Part shown: in pieces, positions 11,550-19,559 of the stretch
Layout of the letters: every line of letters starts with the position of its first letter
Position numbering within the stretch: the first letter of the stretch is position 1
The notes under the pieces: generated by a model
What the model was told of the DNA's origin: nothing
Databases searched by the model: none
The model's input: the letters and a program-made list of their open reading frames with translations, nothing else
Source: Mycoemilia scoparia
Lineage: Eukaryota > Kickxellomycota > Kickxellomycetes > Kickxellales > Kickxellaceae
Direction: 5' to 3'
Assembly: GCA_027575805.1 (NCBI GenBank)
Contig: JANBPU010000100.1
Coordinates: forward strand, 1 to 53,745
Length of the DNA: 53,745 nucleotides
Translations under genes and position numbers: made by a program

Positions 11550-11569
11550 CACACACACACACACACACA
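11550..11569 (+). repeat. (CA)10 microsatellite abutting a start codon
   Basis: A 20-bp CA repeat ends directly at the ATG at 11570, so it would be the last part of the 5' leader of the secreted-protein gene. Confidence 0.8.
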
Positions 11570-12391
11570 ATGCACTTCGTCAAGTTCATCGCCATCTCCA
11601 TCTTGGCTTTTGCCCTCGCTGCTGTTGCTGTCCCTGTCGATAATGAAAGCAATGCTGTGGCCGCCGCTGCTTCTCCATAACAAGCCGATGTTTCTCTGGC
11701 ACCTGCTGTTCCTGTTTCCAATAAGCAGGCCATGGATTCCTTGACTAGCATTGCAAAGGATGTCCAGCTTCCTCAGCTCACTGCCGAACAGCAACAGACC
11801 CTCCAGCTCGTCTTTGCTGCCATCAGCAACATCAAGGCCATTGCTACCAAGAACCCCAAGACCGCCACTGCCGCCGATATCGGAAAAGATTTGGAAACCA
11901 TTCGTAATGAGCACATGAAGATCGAAAGTACTGCTAATGATAGGCAGATTGTTGCCTCCATTTTTGTTCAGACTATTGAAGCTTTGATTCCTGAAAAAGG
12001 TGCTGCTAAAGTAAAGCGACAAAATCTTGAAGTGTCTGGAAGTGAATATGGGCCTGAAGACGAAGAAGGCCAAGAATAATCCAGGCTTGGCCACATCATT
12101 TCATCGATTTCAGATACTTTGCTTATAAAAGGCATTCACAATCTTGTTGGTCTCATTGACTACTTTTTATCACCCTATGGCGATATTCATGATCTACCTG
12201 ATATCATCAACAGCCTCAGTAGCTATGAAAATATCAGATGTCCTACAATACTTGGCTATATCTATGGTTTCTTTAAAAAGTTGGCCAAACTTAATGAGAA
12301 TAGACCGGAAATACTTGATTTGTTGCAAATTTTCCCTAATATATCATTAGGCCCAACTGATGATGAGAATGCTCCCCGATCTTCTGCCTAA
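11570..12391 (+). CDS. Secreted protein gene with two in-frame TAA codons
   Basis: One continuous frame of 274 codons is broken by TAA at 11678-11680 and 12077-12079, and ends with TAA at 12389-12391. It starts with a clear signal peptide (MHFVKFIAISILAFALAAVA). A helical, hydrophilic middle follows (MDSLTSIAKDVQLPQLTAEQ onward), then a KR dibasic site that could be a Kex2 cut, then a more hydrophobic end (GLIDYFLSPYGDIHDLPDII). Size and layout loosely recall fungal hydrophobic-surface-binding proteins, but I cannot confirm the family. Two in-frame introns could remove both stops: 11636-11728 (GTCGAT...CAG, 93 bp) and 12042-12113 (GTGAAT...CAG, 72 bp), giving about 218 residues. Both donors are weak and the skipped DNA looks partly coding, so decay or a sequence error is equally possible. 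TAA is a normal stop elsewhere in the window. Confidence 0.5.
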
Positions 12392-12562
12392 TATCCTTGA
12401 TGGACCAAAATAAGAGCACTTAAATATTTGTGCTGGTCGCCAATTTTACACCATTAATATTTTTATTATTAGAACTGGATTTTGACTATTCTCTGCTTTC
12501 CCTAATATACATAATCTCCTTAACCATATCCCTTCTTACTATATATAGATCTGATATCCAAT

Positions 12563-12563
<1 letters not shown>

Positions 12564-12603
<40 letters not shown>
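12564..12603 (+). repeat. (TC)n microsatellite
   Basis: About 40 bp of nearly uninterrupted TC dinucleotides downstream of the secreted-protein gene. Confidence 0.9.
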
Positions 12604-12608
<5 letters not shown>

Positions 12609-12653
12609 CAACCCTTTTAGATTATTAAAAAATCGCCACATAAATATTTATAT

Positions 12654-12762
12654 GGTAGATTATTTTTGAAGTGTGAAAGTTTACTATTAAAACTGGACAT
12701 CCATTTGGCTGTGATTGCCACTATAATCATTGCCCACCAAAATTCACCCTTCATAAATTGTC
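12654..12762 (+). mobile_element. MITE copy 4
   Basis: 109 bp. The left end is ggtagattatttttgaagtg after ATAT; the right end cacccttcataaattgtc is diverged. The core ttactattaaaactggacat is in the same orientation as copy 1. The right-hand target copy is not preserved. Confidence 0.75.
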
Positions 12763-13231
12763 AGAACACCACTCTATAACCACTATTCCAAAAGAGCAAC
12801 CACCCTGATGAGGGGAGGGGTCATCAGGCCTGTATTTAAGGATTTATTGGGCATGTATTGTTGGATGAGACTCATATTCCAACATAAATTATCACCCATT
12901 TTGAACATTTCACTAATAAGCTAAAGTGGGTTCCTGGAAATTGCATTGCAAATATCTTTTTTGACTAGGGTAGAATCCATAATGAACCATTTTTTCTACT
13001 ACATATGTGATTTCAATTGAAAAATCAACATATACGTCAAACTAAAGCTTATCATAAATCTTTGTAGTCTTGATATAGCAAACAAATGACAATTTCACTA
13101 TGAAAAATAGTCACGACATAGATAAAAATGGCTTTTTAACACATTTGTATTTAAAATAATCAGAAAAAAGCAAATTGTAAAATGGCTAGGAGATAGAAAG
13201 CAATGTGAGCCAATACACATGTGTATATGTA

Positions 13232-14434
13232 TTAAGCTTTATTCCCCAATGCTTGATCGATGCCTTGAGCTTGATTAAAAGCATCAATTTTCTCTTGAGA
13301 AACAGTTGCAAGGTTGAATCCAAAAGCAGTCATAATGTTCCTAGCAGCATTATATGCTTCTTCATTTGTTAATTCATACTCTTTTTCCTCATAAATATAC
13401 TTTGCCATGATAAATAATGCATCTACAATAAATCTACTCTTACATTTCAACTTGTCACGGATACCATTAAAGATTTCATACAACCAAGTAAGAGTGATTT
13501 TGAAACTATTTATAATATTATTCCCTCTTTCAGTAGCTTTTGAGGTTTCATCATTATCCAAATAAGATTCTATTTTGCGTTTCTTACCAATTGAGCCAGC
13601 AATTATTTTGCAATCCTTATCAGTCAAGTATGAATGTTTTTGAACCATCTGGTAAAGAATAAACCTACTAATAGTTATGTGGTACAATCTTTTATGACTT
13701 TCAGGGTCTGTTGGTTCTTTGATAAGTGTGGGGTTCTTGGAAAATATAAATGAAACAAGATAGCGGGAAAAACTTGCTCCAAAGTTTATTCCAGATTTTT
13801 TGTTGTTGTTCAAGTAAAGTCCTGAATCATTAAAAACCTTATAACTCACACTTGTTGCTTTTATTGCTAAATTGTAGGCTCTGTTGACGCTATCAAAGTG
13901 AGAGTATTCCTGTATGGCAACTTGAATTTCTTTAAATTTAATTTTTGTTGTCTCAGAGGGGTGTTGAGATATTTCATCGTTATTTCCAGTATTGAAGAGT
14001 TTTTGAAGAGTATCATTAACATGGTCTTTATAGAATTGCAACATCATATATTCATTCGTATTTCTAGTAGAGTTAAAAGTTCTCTTTTCAGTCATTTCTT
14101 CTTGGTTAGATATTATTGTATTTAAAGAAGAGGCATTTGAATAAACAGCTTGAGGGTCACCTGTAGTAGTAATTTCACCTATCAAAAACCCAATAGACAT
14201 AACATCTTCGCGCTTTGGAGAAGGAGCTGGCTCTTGGGGACCTTCAGAGTTGCCAGGAAGCAGATATTGATGATCAATTTTCTCAGGACTATTATTGATA
14301 GTGTCCCTTCCAACTGAATCAGTATTTTTATTGGTCAAAAACCTAATAGACATAACAACTTTGTGCTTTGGAGGAGGAGGGGCTGGCCCATTGGAACCTC
14401 CAATAAAAGAAATTTGAGTACCTTTCTTATCCAT
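13232..14434 (-). CDS. Orphan protein with an N-terminal duplicated motif
   Basis: A 400-residue protein matching no family I recognise. The start is the ATG at 14434, 84 bp after a minus-strand TATA box. The N-terminus carries two related segments of about 40 residues: one with GGSNGPAPPPPKHKVVMSIR and one with GNSEGPQEPAPSPKREDVMS. Each is built as S-x-G-P, a Pro-rich spacer, Lys/Arg, then VMSI-x-FL. From about residue 110 the protein is predicted mainly helical, with no signal peptide or membrane segment. A basic patch KKRK (about 280) could be a nuclear signal. It is transcribed away from another orphan at 14884. The role is unknown. Confidence 0.7.
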   Translation of the reverse strand: MDKKGTQISFIGGSNGPAPPPPKHKVVMSIRFLTNKNTDSVGRDTINNSPEKIDHQYLLPGNSEGPQEPAPSPKREDVMSIGFLIGEITTTGDPQAVYSNASSLNTIISNQEEMTEKRTFNSTRNTNEYMMLQFYKDHVNDTLQKLFNTGNNDEISQHPSETTKIKFKEIQVAIQEYSHFDSVNRAYNLAIKATSVSYKVFNDSGLYLNNNKKSGINFGASFSRYLVSFIFSKNPTLIKEPTDPESHKRLYHITISRFILYQMVQKHSYLTDKDCKIIAGSIGKKRKIESYLDNDETSKATERGNNIINSFKITLTWLYEIFNGIRDKLKCKSRFIVDALFIMAKYIYEEKEYELTNEEAYNAARNIMTAFGFNLATVSQEKIDAFNQAQGIDQALGNKA

Positions 14435-14517
14435 GGTATGTGAATATGTGAATATGTGAATATGTGAAGCAGGGGGGAAAAAGTTAAAAATTTAGTATAG
14501 ATGCAGAAACTGCCCAG

Positions 14518-14525
14518 TATTTATA
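14518..14525 (-). promoter_or_regulatory. TATA box (minus strand)
   Basis: Reads TATAAATA on the minus strand, 84 bp upstream of the ATG at 14434. Confidence 0.5.
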
Positions 14526-14558
14526 CCCTTTGTGAAGGTTTATGGGTTCCCTTCACAT

Positions 14559-14675
14559 ACTTTATCCATAATATCCACACTCTGAAGCCAATGTTGGCTT
14601 CAGAATAGCCTTTTAGTGTGATAGTCAAAGGGTGTGGACTTAGACTTGTCACACCCTTCAAAAATTATTACCCAA
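14559..14675 (+). repeat. Repeat B, copy 2, with a 10-bp-arm hairpin
   Basis: Related to 88-180. It contains a perfect inverted repeat CTGAAGCCAA-TG-TTGGCTTCAG at 14582-14603 and ends in cacccttcaaaaattattaccc, which matches the MITE right end. It sits between the two divergent orphan genes, so it may influence or simply separate their promoters. Confidence 0.6.
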
Positions 14676-14810
14676 GTTTTTATTCAAAGTCAAAATTGGG
14701 ACATATATGACTTTTTATATTTTGTACCAACTATGTATCATTATTTTTATTTTTACTATTCAATTTTTTGGGGGTACTTTATTTTTTTATTTTGTAGTAC
14801 ACTGAAAAGG

Positions 14811-14818
14811 TATATAAA
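14811..14818 (+). promoter_or_regulatory. TATA box
   Basis: TATATAAA lies 66 bp upstream of the ATG at 14884. Confidence 0.55.
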
Positions 14819-14883
14819 CCCTGTTTATTCTGACCAACCCTAGATTCTTTCTCTACCTTCTACCATATCATTTTATCCTTTCA

Positions 14884-15915
14884 ATGATGTGTGCATTTTC
14901 TCAAAAAGTCACTAGGTACCTTTTGAATATGGTTAGCTCAAGTGGCCAAGATAGTGGCAATACAAGAGCAGTAGTAGCCTCAGCTACACCATCTGGTATT
15001 GGCCATCTATATACACCACAACTAACACTGACAAAAGGAGAAGGACAAGATGCCAGAGATGAATTGACTTCATTGTCTGCCACCTTTATGGATATGCTCA
15101 ACCTTCATGGCAGATTTAAGGGAAATGAGCTATCTTCTATTCTTGAAGACATTTCATTTATTGCAAGGATTCCTGGAGAAAAAGCAGGCACTGAAAGCTT
15201 TGCATACCCTGAACATAAATTTGTCATGTATGATTTGGCTGTTGAGTTTTTGGGTAGAGCAACTCTACTTATTAAAGAAATTGTAAGTGAAATTGATAGC
15301 AATGTCAATACCCAATTGGGGATTCTATCCTCTAGTTCTTTTGCTATAAACACTGTCAACAACTCTAACATGCGTAGCAAATGTTTGCATGTATTGGTCT
15401 ACATGTACTATTGTGCTGAAACTTCTATCAACAATCTGATGGTTTTTGGATCAAATGCTTGCCCTGTAAGTGTGCAGTATCCCTCTGAATTGAGTTCAAG
15501 CTTAAGTTCGGGCAAGTCTTCTACTAAAACCAAAACCAAAACTCAGAATATTGACTTTTATTCACTGGTTTTAAGTCACCTCAGTGCTTACAGATACATT
15601 GTGGCTGATGTGCTGCCAGCTAGCCATGATATGTGCTTCAGTGGTACAGATACATATCCCCAGATTACCACCACCAGCCCTTTGAATAAAGCGATTGAGG
15701 AAGTCAAGACTATTGTTGACTATTATAGAACACTAGTGGACAGCAACAATCAGGATGTCATGGAAATTACAAACACCAAGTTGGATATAGATCTGGAATT
15801 TTCCACTAGCACCAAGGCTGTACCATCATCTGAGCAAGAATCTGGCAACAGACCGAATCCTTCTGCTCCTCGTGTCATCCCTGTTGATGGTAAAAAGAAA
15901 GGGCAGAAGGCGTAG
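14884..15915 (+). CDS. Orphan protein, divergent partner
   Basis: A 343-residue protein with no recognised family. The first ATG is at 14884; a second in-frame Met at residue 16 (14929) begins a Ser/Gly-rich segment and could be the true start. The middle (about residues 55-190) looks helical, with LTSLSATFMDMLNLHGRF, and VYMYYCAETSINNLMVFGSN further on. A short Lys/Thr repeat (KSSTKTKTKTQ) lies near residue 210. The end is polar, finishing KKKGQKA. No signal peptide or membrane helix is seen. It pairs head-to-head with the orphan at 13232 across a 449-bp spacer holding both TATA boxes and repeat B. The two proteins show no obvious similarity to each other. Confidence 0.7.
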   Translation: MMCAFSQKVTRYLLNMVSSSGQDSGNTRAVVASATPSGIGHLYTPQLTLTKGEGQDARDELTSLSATFMDMLNLHGRFKGNELSSILEDISFIARIPGEKAGTESFAYPEHKFVMYDLAVEFLGRATLLIKEIVSEIDSNVNTQLGILSSSSFAINTVNNSNMRSKCLHVLVYMYYCAETSINNLMVFGSNACPVSVQYPSELSSSLSSGKSSTKTKTKTQNIDFYSLVLSHLSAYRYIVADVLPASHDMCFSGTDTYPQITTTSPLNKAIEEVKTIVDYYRTLVDSNNQDVMEITNTKLDIDLEFSTSTKAVPSSEQESGNRPNPSAPRVIPVDGKKKGQKA

Positions 15916-16488
15916 TTCATTTACAGGCCTTACTCTAGATATTTTTAGGCAATCAAAGGATAGAATTCTAGTAATGTGTCGAGAGTTTTGTTTTCAACCA
16001 CCACACCTTTCAATTGTGGACATTTGAATAAAACTATCAAAACATAAAAATATTTGTTGTTATAATTTTATGCAAACTATATACATGTACATTTACAAAT
16101 GGAGAAAACGTTAATATAGATGTCAATATTTTGTTTAATTGGGCCAAAGTCCGAGGACCTATCATACATTTGATCGCTGGTAGAGTCTTCCCTCGTATAT
16201 CATATTTTTATTAATTGTTTATTTAAATGTGTGAGTGTGGGTATATATAGATTAGAAGGATTGAATAGAGCTTTAGAAAATAAGTGTGAGAGTGTGGAGT
16301 TGATGGTAATTAGTAATCCAACTTGGTTGTGGTCCCCCTCTTCCCTCTCCCTCTCCTAAGAGCTTGCACAAAGGCTCTTGCGATATTGTTGGTACCAGTA
16401 GAAGAAGTCAAAGTAGAAAGAAAAATAACATCCCGCATACATTGAGGGAAATATATGTTGTTGCTAATAAAACTACAGAGAAGTTATG
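15916..16488. other. Convergent 3' region
   Basis: About 570 AT-rich bases between the orphan stop and the minus-strand phosphatase stop. AATAAA-like motifs occur near 16026. Nothing else is recognised. Confidence 0.5.
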
Positions 16489-18054
16489 CTACATTGCACC
16501 ACATTCTTTGGCAAGATCTTTAGGAACATACTTGTTTAGATATTCAATAAATGTATCCAGATCACAACCATTAAGATCACACCATTGGTTATTTTCTTGG
16601 AGCGTCAAGACCTCGCCATTGTATATAACACGCACAATATATTTCTTGCCGCCAGCAGCGGTGGTAGTAGAGCCTTTTAGTTTCCATAGTTCAAACAACA
16701 TGTTGCTGCGGTATGGTGGCCATAGAATGTTTTTATCGTCAGCTCTAAATGTACCCAACAAGGAACTGACCGTATCGTCGTGGGCAGAATATAGAGAGAA
16801 TTTGTGTTTGCGGTGGCGTTTTTTGGTAGCATCTGAAGTAACATTATTAGTGCTATCAGTTTCAGAGTCATCATGGTCTTCTCCATCTTGAGTCTCCAAG
16901 GAGGAGGAGGAGGAAGAAGAAGAGGCAATGACAGTCTTTAGTTCATTAACAAGATCGGCCAAGAACGATCCAATCGACAATCTATTATAGTCATACGAAA
17001 CCGGGCTATTTCGTTTAACATGAATATAGCTAAAGAACGCATTGTGAAGACTCTGCTTTGCATCAGCAGCAGTCACACATGGTTCCTGGTCACGCTTGCC
17101 TGTCTTTGGATTATACGAGCACGGCAATGGTTTATTATGGCAAATCCGGGGTTGGAGCATATCCATCCAAGCGATCCATGAATTGGCCTCGGGATATACC
17201 GGATACGACCCAAGCCCAATTATGTTGTCGATCTTTGTCCAAAGAGGTTTCTGGGATTCCAAGAAGTCCATCCACGCGGTTTCGTTCTGCGCAACATACT
17301 CCAGCTCACGACCCCGTGGGCAGGAATCGTAGTTTATGTAGAGGTTTTCCTGACGCTCGGGCAAGGTGTGGATGGGGATGTATTTTCCACTTGCCCAGTG
17401 CTTTTTGGGATACAGGCCGCTGAGAAGGGATTGGGCGGAGTTCTTGGTTCTCCACACATGCGTTGATCGTAGGTATATGGATCTGGGCTTGTAATCAGCG
17501 GGGAGGAATTCCAGCTTGTCAATGTAGATTGATCGTAGGCTGTTGCCTAGTTCGACGTGCATTTGCTTGCCAATATCTGTGAGCTGGCCGGACTCGCAAT
17601 TCCCGCCGCTGTACATTGCGTATTCGTACGTGCCTGGCCCGTGGGGCGAGAAGATGCGTTGCTGGAGCGCCACGCCGGGGCCGCGGCTGAATCTGTTCCA
17701 CTTGGGGTTGCTGTACGTGGTCGTGTCAAGATTGTTGGTGCATGCATTCCAGGTTGCCTCGTCGTGGGGCATCATGTTGAGGCTGGTTCTGTCGCCGTGG
17801 CGGACAACCAGCTGGACGAATTCGAGTTTGGCATTGGGGACGGGCTTGTAGTCTTTTGCCGAGGGCGCTGGGGCTTTGCAGTAGTCGTAGCTTTCTGGGA
17901 CTTCGACTTCCCATGGGTTCCCGGAAGGCGATGGTGGTGTTTGGTGCTGCGAGCCTTCTGTCACAGGGCTGCCAGTAACAATCACCACAGAGGAGGTGCT
18001 GGCCAAAACAATAAGGCCCAGAATACTACTAGCGTTTAGCTGAAAGTGCCTCAT
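16489..18054 (-). CDS. Secreted histidine acid phosphatase 1
   Basis: A 521-residue histidine acid phosphatase (branch 2 of the histidine phosphatase clan). Such enzymes remove phosphate from extracellular or secretory-pathway monoesters through a phosphohistidine. An N-terminal hydrophobic stretch (residues 10-27, ILGLIVLASTSSVVIVTG) is a likely signal peptide. The catalytic motif VVRHGDRTS places the nucleophile at H86. The second motif, YSAHDDTVSSLLG, has H425-D426. Between them, GQLTDIGKQMH and YLRSTHVWRTKNSAQSLLSG are typical of the family. The closest type by layout is the animal 2-phosphoxylose phosphatase/lysosomal acid phosphatase group rather than classic phytases, so the substrate is open. 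A Ser/Asp/His-rich insert precedes the second motif. No introns. A paralogue lies at 37754. Confidence 0.9.
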   Translation of the reverse strand: MRHFQLNASSILGLIVLASTSSVVIVTGSPVTEGSQHQTPPSPSGNPWEVEVPESYDYCKAPAPSAKDYKPVPNAKLEFVQLVVRHGDRTSLNMMPHDEATWNACTNNLDTTTYSNPKWNRFSRGPGVALQQRIFSPHGPGTYEYAMYSGGNCESGQLTDIGKQMHVELGNSLRSIYIDKLEFLPADYKPRSIYLRSTHVWRTKNSAQSLLSGLYPKKHWASGKYIPIHTLPERQENLYINYDSCPRGRELEYVAQNETAWMDFLESQKPLWTKIDNIIGLGSYPVYPEANSWIAWMDMLQPRICHNKPLPCSYNPKTGKRDQEPCVTAADAKQSLHNAFFSYIHVKRNSPVSYDYNRLSIGSFLADLVNELKTVIASSSSSSSSLETQDGEDHDDSETDSTNNVTSDATKKRHRKHKFSLYSAHDDTVSSLLGTFRADDKNILWPPYRSNMLFELWKLKGSTTTAAGGKKYIVRVIYNGEVLTLQENNQWCDLNGCDLDTFIEYLNKYVPKDLAKECGAM

Positions 18055-18956
18055 TATTGTTGTTGACGGGAGACAAAAGGAGAGTGAGTGGGTTTAGAGT
18101 TCAAGCTAACAGGCAGGATATTTAAGAAATGGCTATTAGATAGATTAAAGCTCCAGAGGTTTGCTGAAAGACCAAGATTGTAGATGGCATTGGTTGTGTA
18201 GTACGACTTCTAATGTGACAAAACGGGGTACCTTATGTATGTGTGTCATATAAACAAGCCCAAGCAGGAATTGAGGCGCCAATACATCAGTATGATAGAT
18301 CTCTCAACTGATGCTCTTCTACGCACGTGCATGTTTAACTGGGACAAATGTGTGCCCAATACATTGTTAATTTCCAGCACTTTATTCTTTAGCAGCCAAG
18401 CTGTGAATTATCCAAAACGATGCCACGCTTTTGAAGCCGAATTGCTTGTTCGCTCGCTTATCTTTAATATATGTGGGTTTGCTGCTGCTACTACTACCTG
18501 ATAATAAGCAATGATGGAGATGTTGCATCTAACTTGCAGTATTATGTACGTGATAAGCAAGAACGTTTTGCTTGGCTAGAGCCACCCATCACTTGCTTGA
18601 ATCTGCTATTGTTGCTGTGCTAGCTACTACTACTGCTGCTGCTGCTGCTGGTGCGCTTCAATAGATAATAAGCTTGGCACAGGTCCAAAGAGAAATCAAT
18701 GACCAAGATATTGAAATCAGATTGAAAAGGAAATAGCTCTGATGTGAAGGTAAAATGTTGGTTACACAAGATCACATGGCCTAGTCAAACAGTAGTAATA
18801 TTTGTTTTTTTTGGTTTTGAAGTGAGCTGGTATTTGAGTATGTCTGTGGCTTATTTTAAAATGGCAGCCCATTGGGATTGTGCTTCTGCTCACAGCACAC
18901 GGACAAGAACAATAGGGCAAAAACCACTTTATTCTGATATGGGTGTGCGAATGGAC

Positions 18957-19006
18957 GATTAAGCATTTTATTACTCCTATAGAGGTAGCTGTATGCCACA
19001 TACACA
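18957..19006 (+). repeat. Repeat C, copy 1
   Basis: A 50-bp sequence beginning GATTAAGCATTTTATTACTC and containing ggtagctgtatgccacatac. It matches 53124-53172 almost perfectly and partly matches 19361-19390. Confidence 0.8.
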
Positions 19007-19087
19007 TGGATGTATGAATGGAGTCTTGATTTTCTATTAGCAAAACCCATAACTTATCAAATATTCTAGCGGCTCGCCCGCGTAACC

Positions 19088-19095
19088 TATAAATA
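19088..19095 (+). promoter_or_regulatory. TATA box upstream of U2
   Basis: TATAAATA lies about 36-43 bp before the inferred 5' end of the U2 RNA. Confidence 0.5.
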
Positions 19096-19130
19096 GGACC
19101 AGTAATCGATGAAGCCTTGAAATCTTTACA

Positions 19131-19310
19131 ATCCTCTCAGGCCTATCGGCTTAGATCATTGTGTAGTATCTGTTCTACTAATATTGACATATTAGTTATC
19201 CTCTTTGAGGATATTTGTCAAGATATTTTTGCACCTTGGTCTGCTGGTCCCTGCTTGCACACCGGCGGGCCACAGGTGTCCCCAGTATTGCACTGCCTCT
19301 GGGTGACGCC
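19131..19310 (+). ncRNA. U2: U2 spliceosomal snRNA
   Basis: The RNA base-pairs with the intron branch site in the U2 snRNP. The 5' part follows U2: GGCCTATCGGCTTAGATCA (stem I), then GTGTAGTATCTGTTCT with the branch-binding GTAGTA at 19163-19168. Stem IIa is ACTAATAT-TGAC-ATATTAGT and stem IIb is ATCCTC-TTT-GAGGAT. The Sm site ATTTTTG is at 19225-19231. A 3' stem of 11 pairs follows (GGTCTGCTGGT with ACCGGCGGGCC). The last stem-loop has the loop TATTGCACTGCC expected for U2A'/U2B'' binding. Length is about 180 nt; the 3' end is set at the close of the last stem and is approximate. It is the only snRNA gene seen here. Confidence 0.93.
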
Positions 19311-19334
19311 GACTCCCTCCCAATTAAAAGAAAA

Positions 19335-19409
19335 AGTCCCATCATTTAGCATATCATAGTGATTAAGCATTTTATTTCTCCTATGGAAGTCCCATCACTT
19401 GGCATATCA
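19335..19409 (+). repeat. Imperfect direct repeats with repeat C, copy 2
   Basis: Two copies of agtcccatca(t/c)tt(a/g)gcatatca lie 53 bp apart (from 19335 and 19388). Between them is a partial repeat C, GATTAAGCATTTTATTTCTC, at 19361-19390. They lie just downstream of the U2 gene. Confidence 0.65.
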
Positions 19410-19559
19410 TTTTTGACGTTATTTTTATTATGCCCCATAACTAATCCTACTTAAAGATCCTTTTCGGCAAAATCATCCATATGCCTTTCATTTTCACTAA
19501 ACTTTCCCCATTCCTCCTCTTCGCTTCTTTAGCCCTTTCATGATATATAACAATATTCG

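Larger units (their letters stand above)
8487..11569. other. 3-kb gene-free region with microsatellites
   Basis: Lies between the divergent kinase and secreted-protein genes. It contains (TC)n at about 9225-9244, a C run at about 10160-10171, a GTT/GCT triplet tract at about 10316-10363, (CTA)n at about 10637-10661, one MITE copy (9793-9876), a lone MITE-like end (10984-11000) and a TATA box (11478-11484). The open frames are short, low in complexity and unlike any family. Most of it is probably promoter or spacer. Confidence 0.55.
12392..13231. other. 3' intergenic region with (TC)n and a MITE
   Basis: No gene is seen. It holds a 40-bp (TC)n tract at 12564-12603 and MITE copy 4. The rest is AT-rich, including the 3' flank of the minus-strand orphan gene. 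Confidence 0.55.
18055..19130. other. Region upstream of phosphatase 1 and U2
   Basis: No gene is seen. It serves as the promoter region for the minus-strand phosphatase (a TTAAATA-like motif lies near 18118-18126) and for U2 snRNA. It contains a (CTG)n tract at about 18630-18650 and one copy of repeat C. Confidence 0.5.

Noticed and set aside
11678..12079. Reassigned TAA codon
   Set aside because: TAA ends several intact genes here (NELF-A-like, SUN, RRP46, nucleoporin, RNase-kappa), so a changed genetic code is not supported.
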